A stretch of DNA of 64,000 nucleotides from Prorocentrum cordatum (GCA_963575745.1 CAUYUJ010015498.1:191310-255309); one strand, 5' to 3'; shown: positions 1 to 10,410, counted from the first letter of the stretch. Translations and numbers: made by a program. The notes: a model not told the origin generated them from the sequence alone.

Positions 1-72
1 CTCCCTCTCTCATTCCTTCCTTACCTCCCTCCCTCCCTCCCTCCCTCCCTCTCTCCCTCCCTCCTTCCCTCC
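1..72. repeat. Pyrimidine (CCCT/CT)n tract
   Basis: Nearly pure C/T sequence dominated by CCCT units at the window edge. It probably continues outside the window. Confidence 0.8.
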
Positions 73-726
73 TAATGCTGGCTTGCGGCACGAGCCCAGC
101 GCGTCGCTTGCCGCCGAGCGTCCGCGTCATGCAGGCGTGGAAAGAGAGAGAGAGAGAGAGGCACAGGCCTGCCTCCTCCTCCGACTCCGCCGTCGAGGCA
201 AACCAGCGGCGCAGCCGCTGCCCTGGGCTCTTCCTGTTCCTGGGCCTCCTCGCCATCCGCCGCCGCCCTCCTCCCTGGAGTACTGCCGTGGCGCCGTCTG
301 CTGTTGTTCCTGTTCCACCGCTGCCATGAGTTCAGGGCCAAACACCTCAGTGCTTCCCCCGCGCCCGCTGGAAATTCCAGTCGCGTCTTCAGCAGTGTCC
401 AGTGGCGCGGCAGTGGTGACAGGCGCAGGCCCAGCGACCGAGCAGCTCTCGTCTTTCCCCGTTCCACCTCCTGGTATTTTCGGAGATGCTTCTTCAAGTG
501 GTTCGGTCAAGGCCATCGATGTCCCTCGTCCGCCTCTCGTTGACGAACAGCAGCGCTGTCTCAACAGATGGTCTCGCATGTCATCACCGCGACCTGCCAA
601 TGATGCTTCCGCTCCTCCTCTGTCGGCTCCACTCAGTGCCCGCGCCTGTCCCCGTGGGTCGCCCCCTGTCGCCTCCCCAGACGCACGCGCGGTCCTCGCC
701 TGAGCAGGCTGCCAGGCGACGCGCTC
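73..726. other. GC-rich sequence, no supported gene
   Basis: Several overlapping open frames run here on both strands. None shows a recognisable domain, and their composition is Arg/Pro/Ala/Ser-rich, as expected from GC-rich non-coding DNA. A short (GA)n run lies near 141-161. I see nothing else. Confidence 0.5.
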
Positions 727-752
727 GTCAGGCTTGTGCAGGCGATTCGGAC

Positions 753-952
753 TGGCGGCGAGCAAGGGGGGAAGTGAGAAGGGGCGGGCCTTCTGAGAAG
801 GCTCGGAAGTCCCCCCGCCTCCTGAACAGCTCTCTGAGCCTTCCCCGAAGTAGACTCCAGAAATCTCTCAGAAGGCCGGAGGGCTTCTGAGAAACTCCGC
901 CGCCTTCTGAGAAGGCCTTCTTCTCCTCACTTCCCCCCCTCGCTCGCCGCCG
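753..952. mobile_element. Foldback element with ~45 bp arms
   Basis: The left arm begins GGCGGCGAGCAAGGGGGGAA near 754. The right arm ends with its near-complement (TTCCCCCCCTCGCTCGCCGCC region) at 952. Inner arms repeat CCTTCTGAGAAGG, itself a palindrome, several times. This gives a ~200 bp imperfect hairpin abutting the MITE at 957. No coding content was seen. Confidence 0.6.
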
Positions 953-956
953 ATTA

Positions 957-1129
957 CAGTCAACCCGTATAGTAAGGATGCGCGATAAGGATGCAAGGGC
1001 CTTGGACGTCCACTTCCAAGCTTTTCGAGCGGGGCGCGGCCAACGAAAGTGGCCAAGGATGCACCGAGGAGGCAAGGATGCAAGGGCACCCTTGGGAAAG
1101 TTGCCCATCCTTATTATGCGGGTTGACTG
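957..1129. mobile_element. Tc1-like MITE, family A copy 1
   Basis: This 173 bp element has terminal inverted repeats of about 23 bp: it starts CAGTCAACCCGTATAGTAAG and ends with the near reverse complement (ATCCTTATTATGCGGGTTGACTG region). The interior carries three AAGGATGC motifs and a CAAGGGCACCCTTGGG palindrome. The preceding dinucleotide is TA, and the CAGT/ACTG termini are those typical of Tc1/mariner elements; that assignment is inference. Related copies lie at 2329, 11338 and 18124. It encodes no protein. Confidence 0.75.
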
Positions 1130-1700
1130 TCAGGCTTGCTCAGGCGACTCGGAACATCAGCTGGATATGCCGCCTGCCCTCTGCTAGTAGCTGTGCAGAC
1201 GCGCAGCCCCTTCCATTCTCTCCTCGGAGCGCGTGCTGCCCCCCTCGCCCTGCCCCCGAGGGCCCCGCCCCCTGTTCGCGCTCCCGTTCTCCCCACTTTC
1301 AGAGGTCGAGGATGCAGGGCGACGTAGCTCTAGGGCTAGACCCCTCGGTCGGAAGAAACGGGTAGAAACATGAAGTCGGAAGGCGTTGCAAAGAGATTGG
1401 GCTTCCGCCCGCCCCCTGAGGAGGAGGAGGGAAGAGGGAACACCACTCGACTCTCAGAGTCGGAAGGCGCCCGAAGAAGATTGGGACTTGGGCGACGTCA
1501 GCGTGCACCTCTGGGCCGGGCGGCCGGGAATCACATGCGGAGGCGCCGTTTCAATTCGGCGCTCTGCCAGCACGAGCGTCCGCCGCCCCTGCCCACGCGC
1601 GAGCCTCTCTCGAGGCATCGGGACACGTCCAGCCGCCTCACGAAGGACCCTGGCAAGGCTGCGGGGGCGGGGCTGCCGATTCATGGCAGCCTCCCAACTC
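1130..1700. other. No supported gene
   Basis: GC-rich sequence with overlapping low-complexity frames on both strands. No domain, array or palindrome was recognised apart from the 25 bp direct repeat at 1129-1153, which matches 727-751. Confidence 0.45.
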
Positions 1701-1800
1701 CAAGGCCGCGCTGACGGCGTGCCTGGTGAACGGTGCGGTTGGGAATCTCGTTTTTTGTGCGACACCGATCTCGCGCAAAGCAAGATGTAGGAAACCACGC
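1701..1800 (+). repeat. Dispersed repeat family C, truncated copy
   Basis: This stretch matches the first ~100 bp of the repeats at 10411 and 44388. Shared blocks include CAAGGCCGCG, GTGCGGTTGGGAATCT and a CACCGA...GGAAA stretch. The similarity stops near 1800, so this copy is truncated. Confidence 0.65.
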
Positions 1801-2213
1801 GGCCGGCTTCGCAGCGCCGGGATGTGCAAGGCAAGCAAGAGGGTCCTGTGCGTCGGGCCTGCTGGGTAGCATCCGCCCGCCAGCACGAGGAGGACGGCTG
1901 GAGTGCTTGATACGCTTGCAGCTTACGGGCATATCCCAATATATTTCCCCCTGTGCCAGGAAGCTATGCCGCTTGTTCCTGTTCCGCCTGTGCTGGGCCC
2001 TGTCTTTCTTCACGGGCCTCTTCGTTCTTCCGTGCTGCCATTCTCTTTGCATCAGACTCTAGGCACTGCCGCAGGTCTGTCCAGGTCCTCTGCTTGTGGG
2101 ACGCGCCCCTTCGGCCTCCACTCCAGGCGGGCTCCGCCCAGTCTCCAGCACTCATCTTGCGGCACAGTCATTTTCGTCTGCGTTGGAAACGTCTGCGCTC
2201 GCAATCAGCTAGT

Positions 2214-2605
2214 GCGCGTTCGGGCTGTTTGTTCTTGCACTGGTCTCCGCGCTGCTTTGGGCCTCTGCTGTTACTGGTTTGTCATCAATTGCATCCGCAG
2301 CGATCTGCTCAATCCTGTCTTCAAGTTACAATCAATGCGTATCACAAGGATGCGCGGTAAGGATGCAAGGGCCCTGGAGGCCCACCTTAACGCTTTTGAA
2401 CGAGGCCAGCCAGCGAAAGACCCCAAGGATGGGCCGAAGGGGCACGGATGCAAGGGTACCCTTGGGAAGTCTGACCATCCTGACTGTGCGGGTTGGCTGC
2501 ACTGCGCGCTCGAGCTGTTCGCCCCTGCGCCGGCCTCTGCGCTGCCGTGGGCCTCTGCTGCCACCGGCCTGCCATCAACTGCATCCGCAGCGATCTTCCC
2601 GATCC
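2214..2605. repeat. Direct duplication flanking a MITE
   Basis: A ~105 bp segment at 2214-2320 (containing GGGCCTCTGCTG and GCATCCGCAGCGATCT) recurs in direct orientation at 2502-2605. The family A MITE at 2329-2499 lies between the two. The copies are clearly diverged, so the duplication is not recent. Confidence 0.65.
2329..2499. mobile_element. Tc1-like MITE, family A copy 2
   Basis: A 171 bp member. The left end is diverged (CAATCAATGCGTATCACAAG) and the right end keeps GCGGGTTGGCTG. The interior GGATGCAAGGG motifs and the overall length match the other three copies. It is preceded by TA. Confidence 0.7.
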
Positions 2606-3210
2606 GCTGCCTTCGAATCGGGGGCCGTCCGTCTGCCTTCGTCCCCCCGCGGGGCCTCGCTCTTCGCCGTGTGGATGTCATGACAATGGACACTCTAAGA
2701 ATCCGATCGTTGAATTAAAAGCGTGTTTTAAATGTGTAGGGCATGCTCTAAAAATGCTTCAGACGTGTTTCTACACATTTCAAACATGCTTGAAACATTG
2801 TCTGGACACCTCGAAATCATTTGGCAGCATGCTTCATCTCCATTAATCGACTTCCACAACCTTCGCCCCCCGTGCGCTTCTGATCCTGCGGCCCGCTCCG
2901 AAGCCGCGGCCCCTTTGACGCTTGTTGCTGGCTCGTCGTCGTTCTCGTCGCTGTGCGGCCCCCGCTCGGGTACTCGTGCCCATTCCTCGTGGGCCTGGCG
3001 ATGTCTGTTCGCCCGCGCATCGCGGAATGGCTTTGCTTGCTGCCGCGCCGGCAGCCACGCTCTTCGCTCCTCCCCCCCTCTCTCCTGCAAGCTGGGTTTG
3101 GGCGCACGCCCGTCGGGCCTTCGGGCCTCTCATGAGTTCCCACTCGATGTGTGGTCTGCCTGTCGCGCTACTTTCTGCGATGGCGGATGCAGATTTCAAT
3201 CGCGGCAGTG
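2606..3210. other. No supported gene; small AT-rich hairpin
   Basis: Mostly GC-rich sequence without a recognised domain. Around 2718-2800 an AT-richer patch has complementary blocks (AAATGTGTAG and CTACACATTT) and repeated GCATGC/AAACATGC motifs that could fold. Confidence 0.4.
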
Positions 3211-3465
3211 GCCGCCCGTTGTCCCAGGTGCGCGAGTGTCACTTGCATGGGAGATAGGACCTGGCTTTGGTTGGGAGGCCAAGGCTATGACTACTACAGC
3301 GTCGTGGAGACCCACCTGCGCTACGGGAAAAAGGTCCAGAAGCTTGACAACCGGGCTCCAGATTTTGGCCTCAGGTCATTTGCAAATAAAACTTGCCGCT
3401 GTAATGAGACTGTGGCAGAGTCCCTGACTAAGCACAGCAACGAGGAATGTGAGCGTTTTTTATTC
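3211..3465 (+). CDS. Possible partial exon, unknown protein
   Basis: An open frame (within 3151-3564) reads as a balanced globular composition here: it has a C-P-R-C pair and segments such as WLWLGGQGYDYY and KKVQKLDNRAPDFG. It then runs into dispersed repeat family D near 3466, where the Gly-rich continuation is clearly repeat-derived. No family was recognised, and neither a start codon nor splice sites can be assigned. It could be a fragment of a mobile-element protein. Frame choice rests on amino-acid composition only. Confidence 0.25.
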
Positions 3466-3695
3466 GGCGTTTCGACATTGGGCGGAAGGGTGGGGGAGGG
3501 GGGGGGTCTGGCTCTGGACCTCTGCTTAGTGCGACTGTTTGGAACCGTGCGTCGTATGGGGTAGGAACTCCACCTGCTCGAAACAGGCGCCAGAAACGGC
3601 CAAGATCTACTCCATAGGGGGGGGGGATAGGGGGGGGGGGGGGGGGCCACGCCGATCTGCAGAACAATGAATAAAACGACGATCACAAGGAGAGT
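3466..3695 (+). repeat. Dispersed repeat family D, copy 1
   Basis: This matches 10891-11090 over ~200 bp. Shared blocks are CGGCGTTTCGACATTGGGCG, GACCTCTGCTTAGTGCGACT, AAGATCTACTCCA and AACAATGAATAAAACGACGA. Homopolymeric G runs differ between the copies. Confidence 0.75.
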
Positions 3696-3839
3696 GCATC
3701 ATGTCATCATGTATGAGGGGCACCTGCGGGCCCTCTGGCTCCAGCTCGCCCGCTCAGCCGGGCCCACACTTTCAGGCGCCGAACCGGCCGCAGTGCTCCG
3801 ACGGCTTCGTGGCGGTCGTGGCGCACCTGGCTGAAGGGT

Positions 3840-3990
3840 CCATCGTGATCGTCTCGTCCTGCGCGCACGATGGAGCTGGAGCTCGGGGACTGAATGCCGG
3901 ACACTATCAGCGGTTACCAGGCCTGCCCTGGCTGAGCGTCCGTCGTGATCGACTCGTCCGACGCGCCTGATGGAGCTGGAGTTCAGGCCT
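3840..3990 (+). repeat. Short direct repeat (two ~45 bp copies)
   Basis: Copies near 3845-3890 and 3942-3986 share GTGATCG(T/A)CTCGTCC and GATGGAGCTGGAG, spaced ~97 bp apart. No gene was recognised around them. Confidence 0.5.
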
Positions 3991-4123
3991 GCTCTGGTCT
4001 CTGCAGTTGCCCAGGACTGTCTTGGGCGATTTCGACCTGAGCCCTGAACAGCTTTAGAAATCGGGGACTCCTCGACGTTTGCACGACACTGTGATGACGG
4101 CAGGAGAGACAGCTACTTGTAAT

Positions 4124-4516
4124 CTAGGCTCGGGAACGGTCATTGACTACCTCATGTGCGGTGAATCTGCAACTCCGTTTGTCGTGGCCATCGATCCTGT
4201 CTGAAAGGTTCCATGGAGACATCGCATAGGACTCGAGGTTAATGCGCGTAGCACAGGTGAGCAGCTTCTCACGCGCCTTCTTGTGACTCCTGGGCGCCTC
4301 CACCAGATTCCCTGGCCTCGCGCATAGGCCACTCCAGACCCTAAGTCCAGTCTTGCCCGTGCCGGGCGCAGTGTCAAGCGCCAGCTTGCAGTGGAGAAGC
4401 GAACCCAAACATTTCATTCCTTGTTTGCGGATTGCGCTGAGCAGTACCCGCTTGCGACTCCTGTGGACAATGCTTCTGGGGAAGATGTAGGTGTTTGCAC
4501 GGGAGACAGGGAGCAC
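4124..4516 (-). CDS. Open frame of 130 codons, unknown, doubtful
   Basis: The minus-strand frame has a fairly protein-like composition (segments such as LRVWSGLCARPGNLVEAP and SYAMSPWNLSDRIDG) and no simple repeat. No domain was recognised. The neighbouring plus-strand retroelement tail begins at 4.8 kb. It could equally be a chance frame in GC-balanced sequence. Confidence 0.2.
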   Translation of the reverse strand: MLPVSRANTYIFPRSIVHRSRKRVLLSAIRKQGMKCLGSLLHCKLALDTAPGTGKTGLRVWSGLCARPGNLVEAPRSHKKAREKLLTCATRINLESYAMSPWNLSDRIDGHDKRSCRFTAHEVVNDRSRA

Positions 4517-4831
4517 AGCACTGATTTAGATTTTGGGGAATGGCCCATGGGCCCAGGAGCTCCTGTCCAGATACGTCTCGTGGCCAGGCACTCGTCCGTG
4601 GGCCGTTAGCTAGGCCCCGCCAGGTCGTCGCTCGAGGGGAATTGCGCGCGCTGTTTTTAGCCATATGGATGACAGCAGGTTTCATTATACGGTTCAGACT
4701 GCGAGCCCGTAGTCCAGGGGTGGCTCGAGAAACGTTTCGAGCATCCCTCAGGCCCCGATACCGACCTCTGGGCCAGTGTAGGCAGCCTCCTCCTCAGTCG
4801 CAGTCCCGCTCACCTCAGCACTGTTGTCTTT

Positions 4832-5137
4832 GTGCACTCGCATCAGACCGCAGGGGATGTAGTCAGGCTGCCAGCCAAGATGTGGATGGTCACTGCTGAC
4901 GCGCTTGCAGATGAAGCTGCGGGAGAGGCGGCGCTCGAAGCCAGGCTCCCAGTCACAGTGCGCCAGACTGTTCTGTTGCACGAGCGCAGAGCGCGCCTCG
5001 TTCGCACGAGGATCTTGCGCGCCACCCTGGGCGCGTGTGCGGCCGAGAAGGCCGAGCCGCAGCAAGCAGAAGGCCGGCGTCGTGCCTCAGGGAAGAAAAA
5101 ACGCACCTCCGCTGCTGCTGCTGCTGCCTCTCCGCCG

Positions 5138-5176
<39 letters not shown>

Positions 5177-5574
5177 CTCTCCCGTTTGCTCCTCGCCCCA
5201 ATGCCTCGACAACAGTGGTCGGGGCGGAAGGAGACGCGGGTGCTCTGCGGCCAAGTGCTGCCTCACAGAGTGGCGGCAGTGTCCATGCTGCGAGCCTGGG
5301 AATTGCGACGGCACAACCTCGAAGACACCTCCACGGGCTAGGCTTCACACAGCAGGCGGATGGGTTCATGAGTCACATTCGCTGCAGTTTCATAGTAAGC
5401 TTTGCTTGTGTTACTGCATTGGGTGTGGCTGCTATGCCAGCCAACAGTGGTCCGATTTAGGCAGAGCTTGTACGCTTTAGCTTGCCCCACATAGATCATG
5501 GTACCTTGATAGAATTTCCCGTGGTCTATGGCCGAAGGTCTTAAGCTCTGCAGAGAAGCGTGCCAGAGGAGTCC
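4832..5574 (+). pseudogene. Retroelement 3' tail: RNase H end plus Cys-rich module
   Basis: The frame from 4832 carries an A-D-A-L-A-D-E-A-A block near 4895-4925, followed by a basic helix (LLHERRARLVRTR). This resembles the C-terminal end of RNase H in retrotransposons. An Ala run encoded by a (CTG)n tract (5110-5175) follows. After a frame change, a second frame shows S-H-S-L, then C-I-G-C-G-C-Y (5415-5435), L and C (5469). A TAG at 5478-5480 interrupts it, and the same frame resumes with LDRISRGLWPK up to a TAA at 5572-5574. The S-H-x-L...C-x2-C-G...Y...L...C...W-P-K order is the same as in the 17 kb remnant, which supports a related element. The family link is inference. The shift and the stop make it non-functional. 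Confidence 0.5.
5108..5175 (+). repeat. (CTG)n triplet tract
   Basis: CTG/GCTGCT units, interrupted near 5126-5142 by CCTCTCCGCCGCC. In the overlapping retroelement frame it reads as an Ala run; in the other frames it reads as Cys/Leu runs. Confidence 0.85.
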
Positions 5575-5787
5575 AAATGTAATTCACAAGCCCAAAGAAG
5601 CCCAGCGCTTCAGCGCAGTCCTGACATCGCCACGTGATCATATTTATGCCCATGCTCCTTCCCCACAATTACACTATATGATTACTACTCTCCTCTCCCC
5701 CCTGATGACGTCCGGGAGATCTTCGGACCACTCCGTGTTTTTTCACACACACAGGATTTTCTTTGGAACTGGGTTTTCGCTTGGATA

Positions 5788-6085
5788 AATGTTGCTCCCG
5801 CTGAAGCGCTGGCCTCTTTCGGCCTTCCGCTCGTTCCGAATCGTGCTCCCGCTGCAACACTGGCCTCATTTCCGCGCTTCCGCTCGTTCCGAATTGTGCT
5901 CCCTTCTGCAGCGCTGGCCTCATTTCCTGGTTTTCATATGTTTTTGGGGGAATCCGATTCTTTTCGGTCCTTCAAAATGTTGCTCCCGCTGCAGCGCTGG
6001 CCCCATTTCTGCGCCTCCGGTTGTTCCAAAACGTGCTCCCGCTGCAGCGCGGGCGTTTTCGGTCCTTCCAGATAGGGCCCAAATC
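5788..6085 (+). repeat. Degenerate ~50 bp tandem repeat
   Basis: Five diverged units share TGCTCCCGCTGCAGCGCTGG followed by CC(T/C)CATTTC and a CGTTCCGAA-like block. Spacing varies and a divergent spacer lies near 5930-5975. Confidence 0.7.
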
Positions 6086-6387
6086 CACAAAATTACCACC
6101 ATAAAAAACATCGAACGTGTTTACACATCCGGTACCGATTCGTGAGTTTGGCCCGCAGAAGGCCCCCCCACTTTGGGGCGGCGGCGTTTGGAGGAAGTAT
6201 CAAGCGGGAGCCCCGTTTCTGCTTTCAGAAGGCGATGTTGCAAGCAGGGCCAGTGGGTGCTCTCCATCAGCTCCGCCTTGTGGGGAGCTTGTCGCGGAGC
6301 CCAGGGATCTAAACATGGAGCCGCGACTCCAGACTGGCCCCGACCCTCCGAAGACTACCCACTTACCCTCCAAGGAACACGGTGCCC

Positions 6388-6560
6388 TGCCATGACATGC
6401 TGTGCGGTGTTCTGCTCTGCGCCGCTGTGCGATGCCATGCTTTGCGTTGCAATGCTTTGTGATGCAATGCTTCACTACAAAATGCCACGCCATGCTATGA
6501 CACTCTACGCTCTGCTGTGCTCTTCTACGCCATGCCATACCGTGCTCTACGATGCATCGC
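6388..6560 (+). repeat. Degenerate ATGC/TGC repeat cluster
   Basis: Short irregular units such as GATGCAATGCTT, CCATGC and TGTGCGATGCC recur about every 8-12 bp. No coding signal is credible here. Confidence 0.5.
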
Positions 6561-6659
6561 GCACCCTCTCGCGATCATTGCCCTGCTTTGACGTCCGACT
6601 GTGCGAATAGAGCGAAGATCTACGCCATGGTAAGGGATGGGAGGGAGGGGAAGGACGTC

Positions 6660-7320
6660 AGACATGACGCGAGCGCACCTAGCTTGCCCTCTCCCTCCTC
6701 CCCCTTCTCCTTCCTCCCCGACTCCACCCTGCCATTGCTGGAGGTGTGGGATCGGGCTCCTCACTACCATCGGGGAGAAGCGGAGCTGGAAGCCGCGGTA
6801 ACCCTCGGCGTAGGCGAAGAAAAGCACAGACCTCGGACGGTGGAGGCACAGACAGAGGAGCTCCTCATCCACCCTCCCCCCCCTGCGATTTCCTCCCCTT
6901 CACCCTCGCTCCTCATCCTTCATCCCCTTCTTCCCCTCCTCCTCCTCCTCCTCCTCCTCCTCCTGCTGCTGCTTCTCTCCAACCACCTCCTACTCCTTCT
7001 CGTCCTCGCCCTCGTCCTCCTCCTCATCCTCCTCGTCCTCGTCGCCCTCCTCATCCCTCATTCTCCCCCTCCTCCTTCTCCTCCTTCTCCTCCTCATCAT
7101 CCTCCCTCCTCAGTCTCCCTCCTCCTTGCCTTCCTCCTTGCCTTCCTCCTCCTCCTCCTCCTCCTCTTCCTCCTCCCTACTCCTCCCGTCCGCCTTCCCT
7201 CCCTCTCTCTTTCCCCTCTCTCCCTCCCTCCCCTCCCTGCCTTCCCTCACCCCCACTCCTCCATCATTCCCTTCTACTCCCTTTCTGTCCTCCTTCGTTC
7301 CCGTCTCCTCTATCTCCCCT
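6660..7320 (+). repeat. (CCT)n pyrimidine array
   Basis: From about 6870 the sequence is almost entirely CCT with CTC/CTT/CAT variants; the 5' part is mixed. Long Pro-, Ser- and Leu-rich frames arise on the plus strand and Glu/Gly-rich ones on the minus strand. I treat them as artefacts of the array. Confidence 0.85.
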
Positions 7321-7329
7321 TTCCCACCA

Positions 7330-7880
7330 CCGCACATGCTGTTAGAACAGGCTGGGCGTCTCGCTTCAGAAATCGTCAACTTGAAGACAATTCACCTACA
7401 CCGATTGACGGTGAAACGACCCATCACACGTGTGGCTTTGGTTTGGTGGGCGCCGCCAACATGCGTTTGCACACTTTGCAACGTCTGATCGGATGAATGC
7501 CGGGGTATTTCCACACTGTGTCTCCTACCTTAGCGCCGCACGCGCTCGCCTGAAACATGTCCAACCGTTAGGCGGATGAGTATGGAGTAATCGTCGAATG
7601 CGGTTCGCCGTAGCACCGCACACATTGGACTTCAGTGTGTTCACCAATTGCACGGCTGGAGGGCGGCTCTATTTCATCATAGGGCTCTCGCTTGAGATTT
7701 CATCACGCATACTCGCCAGACGTTTGAGTATGTGCGCCAGATACGCGACTGAAAGGTTGCTCCATGTATTCCAATTGGAGCGCTCCCTCTGGAAATCCTC
7801 CCGTCCTGTGTGCAACAGATGTTTGATAATGTGCGACTTGCCCACTCACGCGCGCTCGAATCCTACCTCTCTTTGAGTCT
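7330..7880 (+). repeat. Dispersed repeat family E, diverged copy
   Basis: Diverged counterpart of 22425, 46730 and 57708: AGGCTGGGCGTCTCGCTTCAGA...AACTTGAAG aligns with the AGGCGTTTCGCCTGAGA...CTGAAGCTTC start of the others. TTAGCGCCGCACGCGCTCGCC matches the recurring internal unit. It follows a CCT array directly, as the other copies do. Confidence 0.45.
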
Positions 7881-8039
7881 AGCGTATGTCGAATAAGAAA
7901 GACCGCCGCCGAATGCACGAGAACCGTAAACCAACCAACGCCTCCGTTGCTGAAGGCGCGAACCAAGTTGGTGCCCAGGTGGAAGTGCTGGATGCACGGC
8001 TTCACATGAATACGCATGGTTGTAATCATGTAGTTCCCT

Positions 8040-9335
8040 CTGGTGTTGTCACCCCCCCCCGCCCCTGCGACCACCACCAACACAAGTAGGGAGTGGGGAG
8101 GAAGGAAGACAAGAGGCGGGGCAGAGGGGGAGACATGTGATGAGACAGCAGGGGGTATGAAGGAGGCACGGGGGGCGGGAGGAGGGAGGGGAGGAAGAGG
8201 ACGACGAGAATGATGAGGGTGACTGGCAAGGAGGATTCGAAACGAAACGACGAGCGCAAGCCTGCGGGAAAAAAGGACCCTTGAACATCAACGCGGGAGG
8301 AGAGGGGCCTTACACCGCGACGGCGGCGTTCACCTGCCTCGGAGAAGTCCGCCTCCCCTCGTCCTCCTTGTCCTTCCCGTCCTCCTCACTCTCCACGTCG
8401 CCGTCTTCCTCCTCTTCTCGGAAGATAGCCCCCTATGCCGAATGCGAACGTGCCTCGGTGCCGCAACGAGGAGCTCGACCTCTTCTGCCTCGGCTCTCTC
8501 TGTCCACCGACCTGCTGAGAGGAAGACTGAGGAAGAGGCCGAGGAGGACGGGGCGGATCAGGGCGACGAGGGTCAGGAAGACGAGGACGGGCAGCAAGAG
8601 GAGGGAGCATGGGATGCTGAAGAGGAGGGGGGCCCCGCTGCTCGCTGCGTTGGCTGCCGCGCGCTCCTCTCTCCCGTGGACGCCCGCCGTCGTGAACGAG
8701 CCACACGGCACCGCAAAAAGCACGGCCAGAACCCGAGTACTACCCCTCTTCGAAACGACATCCCGACGGCATCTCAACCCTACTCGGGGGCGGCCAAGAG
8801 GGGGGGGCGTCAGGGAGGGAGGAGCGCAAATCATGGCCGGCGGCGTGTGCGCGGGCCGGGGGGGGGGCAAGGACGCATTGAAATACGAGGAAGAGGCGCC
8901 ATGAGATCCGGGGAAACATCATGGCCCACGCCATGCTATCCACCCCCCTCCCTAGCCCTAGTCATCACCCCCCTCTTTGCCGCCCCCGATGTACCAAGCC
9001 TTGGGCCTCTGGATGCCCGTCCTGGGCCCCCGGGCCCCCACGAGACGGCCCGACGCGACAAGCTGCGTCCCCCCCGGGGGGGTCGCGAGGCCTGGGGGGG
9101 GCCGCGCCTGGACGAGCAACGACCAACTCAGCAAAACCTTTCGGATTTCCGCGCGGAGGGCCCCCCCCCCCACCACAAGGCAAGGAGCGCGCCAGGGAGC
9201 TCCAGCGCCGATCCTGGACATCCGCGGAGGGCTCCGAAAGCCCATGCTCGTGCCCATGTTTCGCCCTCGACGGGGGGCCCTCGCCGCACACGAGTCGGTG
9301 GGGCCCGACGCCTGGGAGCAGGGGCGGATCCAGAA
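8040..9335. other. Purine-rich then GC-rich sequence, no supported gene
   Basis: 8088-8220 is G/A-rich and 8340-8420 is C/T-rich. The rest is GC-rich with several long overlapping frames on both strands, all rich in Arg, Gly, Pro and Ser and without a recognisable domain. Coding status is unsupported. Confidence 0.45.
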
Positions 9336-9339
9336 GCAG

Positions 9340-9500
9340 AATCAGCAGCATAAACAGAATCCTTTGGCGCTCCGCGCGGATGTCTTTGGATCTGCGCTGG
9401 ATCTCCCTCCCCGGCGAGCGGAGCGCGCCAGAGGCGCAGCCGGGGAGGCAGCGCGGATCCAAGAAATTCGCGCGGGGCGCCAACAAATTATGTTTATGGC
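9340..9500. mobile_element. GC palindrome element, family B copy 1
   Basis: The left arm GGCGCTCCGCGCGGAT...TTGGATC near 9368 is inversely repeated as GATCCAAGAAATTCGCGCGG...GCGCCAA ending near 9484. AT-rich outer arms (CATAAACAG / TTATGTTTATG) extend the inverted repeat. The centre is GC-rich with GCGCCAGAGGCGC-type mini-palindromes. It is non-coding. Confidence 0.7.
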
Positions 9501-9519
9501 GTTTTTCGAAGATCTTCTG

Positions 9520-9702
9520 ACCCGGGTCAATCCAGACCCGGGTCAGTCAGGCCTTGCAAGATCCTGCAAAACCCTACAAGATCCTGCAGGATCCTGCGCA
9601 CTAACCGGGGTCAATGCACCCCTGGCCCTGCAGGATCCTGCAAGATCCGGCGCTCTGGCTGAGACCCGTTTGCACTGACCCCCGTCTCTTGAGCCTCGAT
9701 TT
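9520..9702 (+). repeat. Dispersed repeat family F, copy 1
   Basis: Shares GACCCGGGTCA, repeated GATCCTGCAGGATCCTGCA blocks, GGCGCTCTGGCTGA and TTTGCACTGACCCCCGTCTC with 29275-29420 and 29968-30175. The internal GGATCCTGCAAGATCC units form small palindromes. Confidence 0.7.
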
Positions 9703-9839
9703 GTTTTTCTTCGGGTTTCTGGGCCCGACTCCTGCCGAGATCTGGATGGGTCGGCGAGGGCTTGGCTGCGCATTCTGGGGACCTCCCTGGAGCCACTCGT
9801 TCCACTATCGCGTCGAAGCTGCGTCGAGCGTCCGTCGAT

Positions 9840-9972
9840 TTGAGCCGACCCTGAGTCGAACCTGAGTCGACCCTGAGTCGACCCCGAGTCGACCCCGAGT
9901 CGAACCCGAGCCGAACCCGAGCCGAACTCGAGTCGAACTTGAGTCGAACTCGAGTCGCACTGGGGCCGAACT
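9840..9972 (+). repeat. ~11 bp GAGTCGACCC minisatellite
   Basis: About a dozen head-to-tail units of the type TGAGTCGACCC / CGAGTCGAACT, with gradual divergence toward the 3' end. Confidence 0.85.
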
Positions 9973-10025
9973 AGAATCGAACAAATCCGCTAATTGAGCA
10001 GGGACCGACCGTCCCAGCATTCCGA

Positions 10026-10194
10026 TAGTCCTACCACGAAATGTTCTTAGAACCCAAAAATATTCGAATATCAACAACAATGTTCTTAGAACATCAACCC
10101 GATGTGGTAAAACAGGACAGTCCCAACCAGAAATGTTCTAAGAACATTTCGTGGGAACCACAACATGTTCTCAGAACATTGTTTGGTAGGACTA
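10026..10194. mobile_element. Nested-palindrome TIR element (169 bp)
   Basis: It begins TAGTCCTACCACGAAATGTT and ends with an inverted counterpart (AACATTGTTTGGTAGGACTA), giving ~28 bp terminal inverted repeats. Inside, the palindrome TGTTCTNAGAACA (or its half) occurs four times. The element is AT-richer than its surroundings. Only one copy lies in the window, so its exact ends are inferred from symmetry. Confidence 0.6.
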
Positions 10195-10410
10195 CAGGCG
10201 AGCCAGGACGCTTCGCCACTGCTTGAGCTAGGGGGGCCCCGGGAAGGTCCCCGAAACGAGCTCCGAAGAGGGGGCCGCCGAAGGCCCGCCAGGGGGCGCG
10301 GGAGAGGCGCGGGTCGGGAGGCCCGGCTCGGCCCCACGGGAGCCGAGGGGGGCGTCCCCCGCGGCTCCACCGAGGCCCCCCCTTCGCCGCCCCGCGCCGC
10401 CGGCCTCGGG

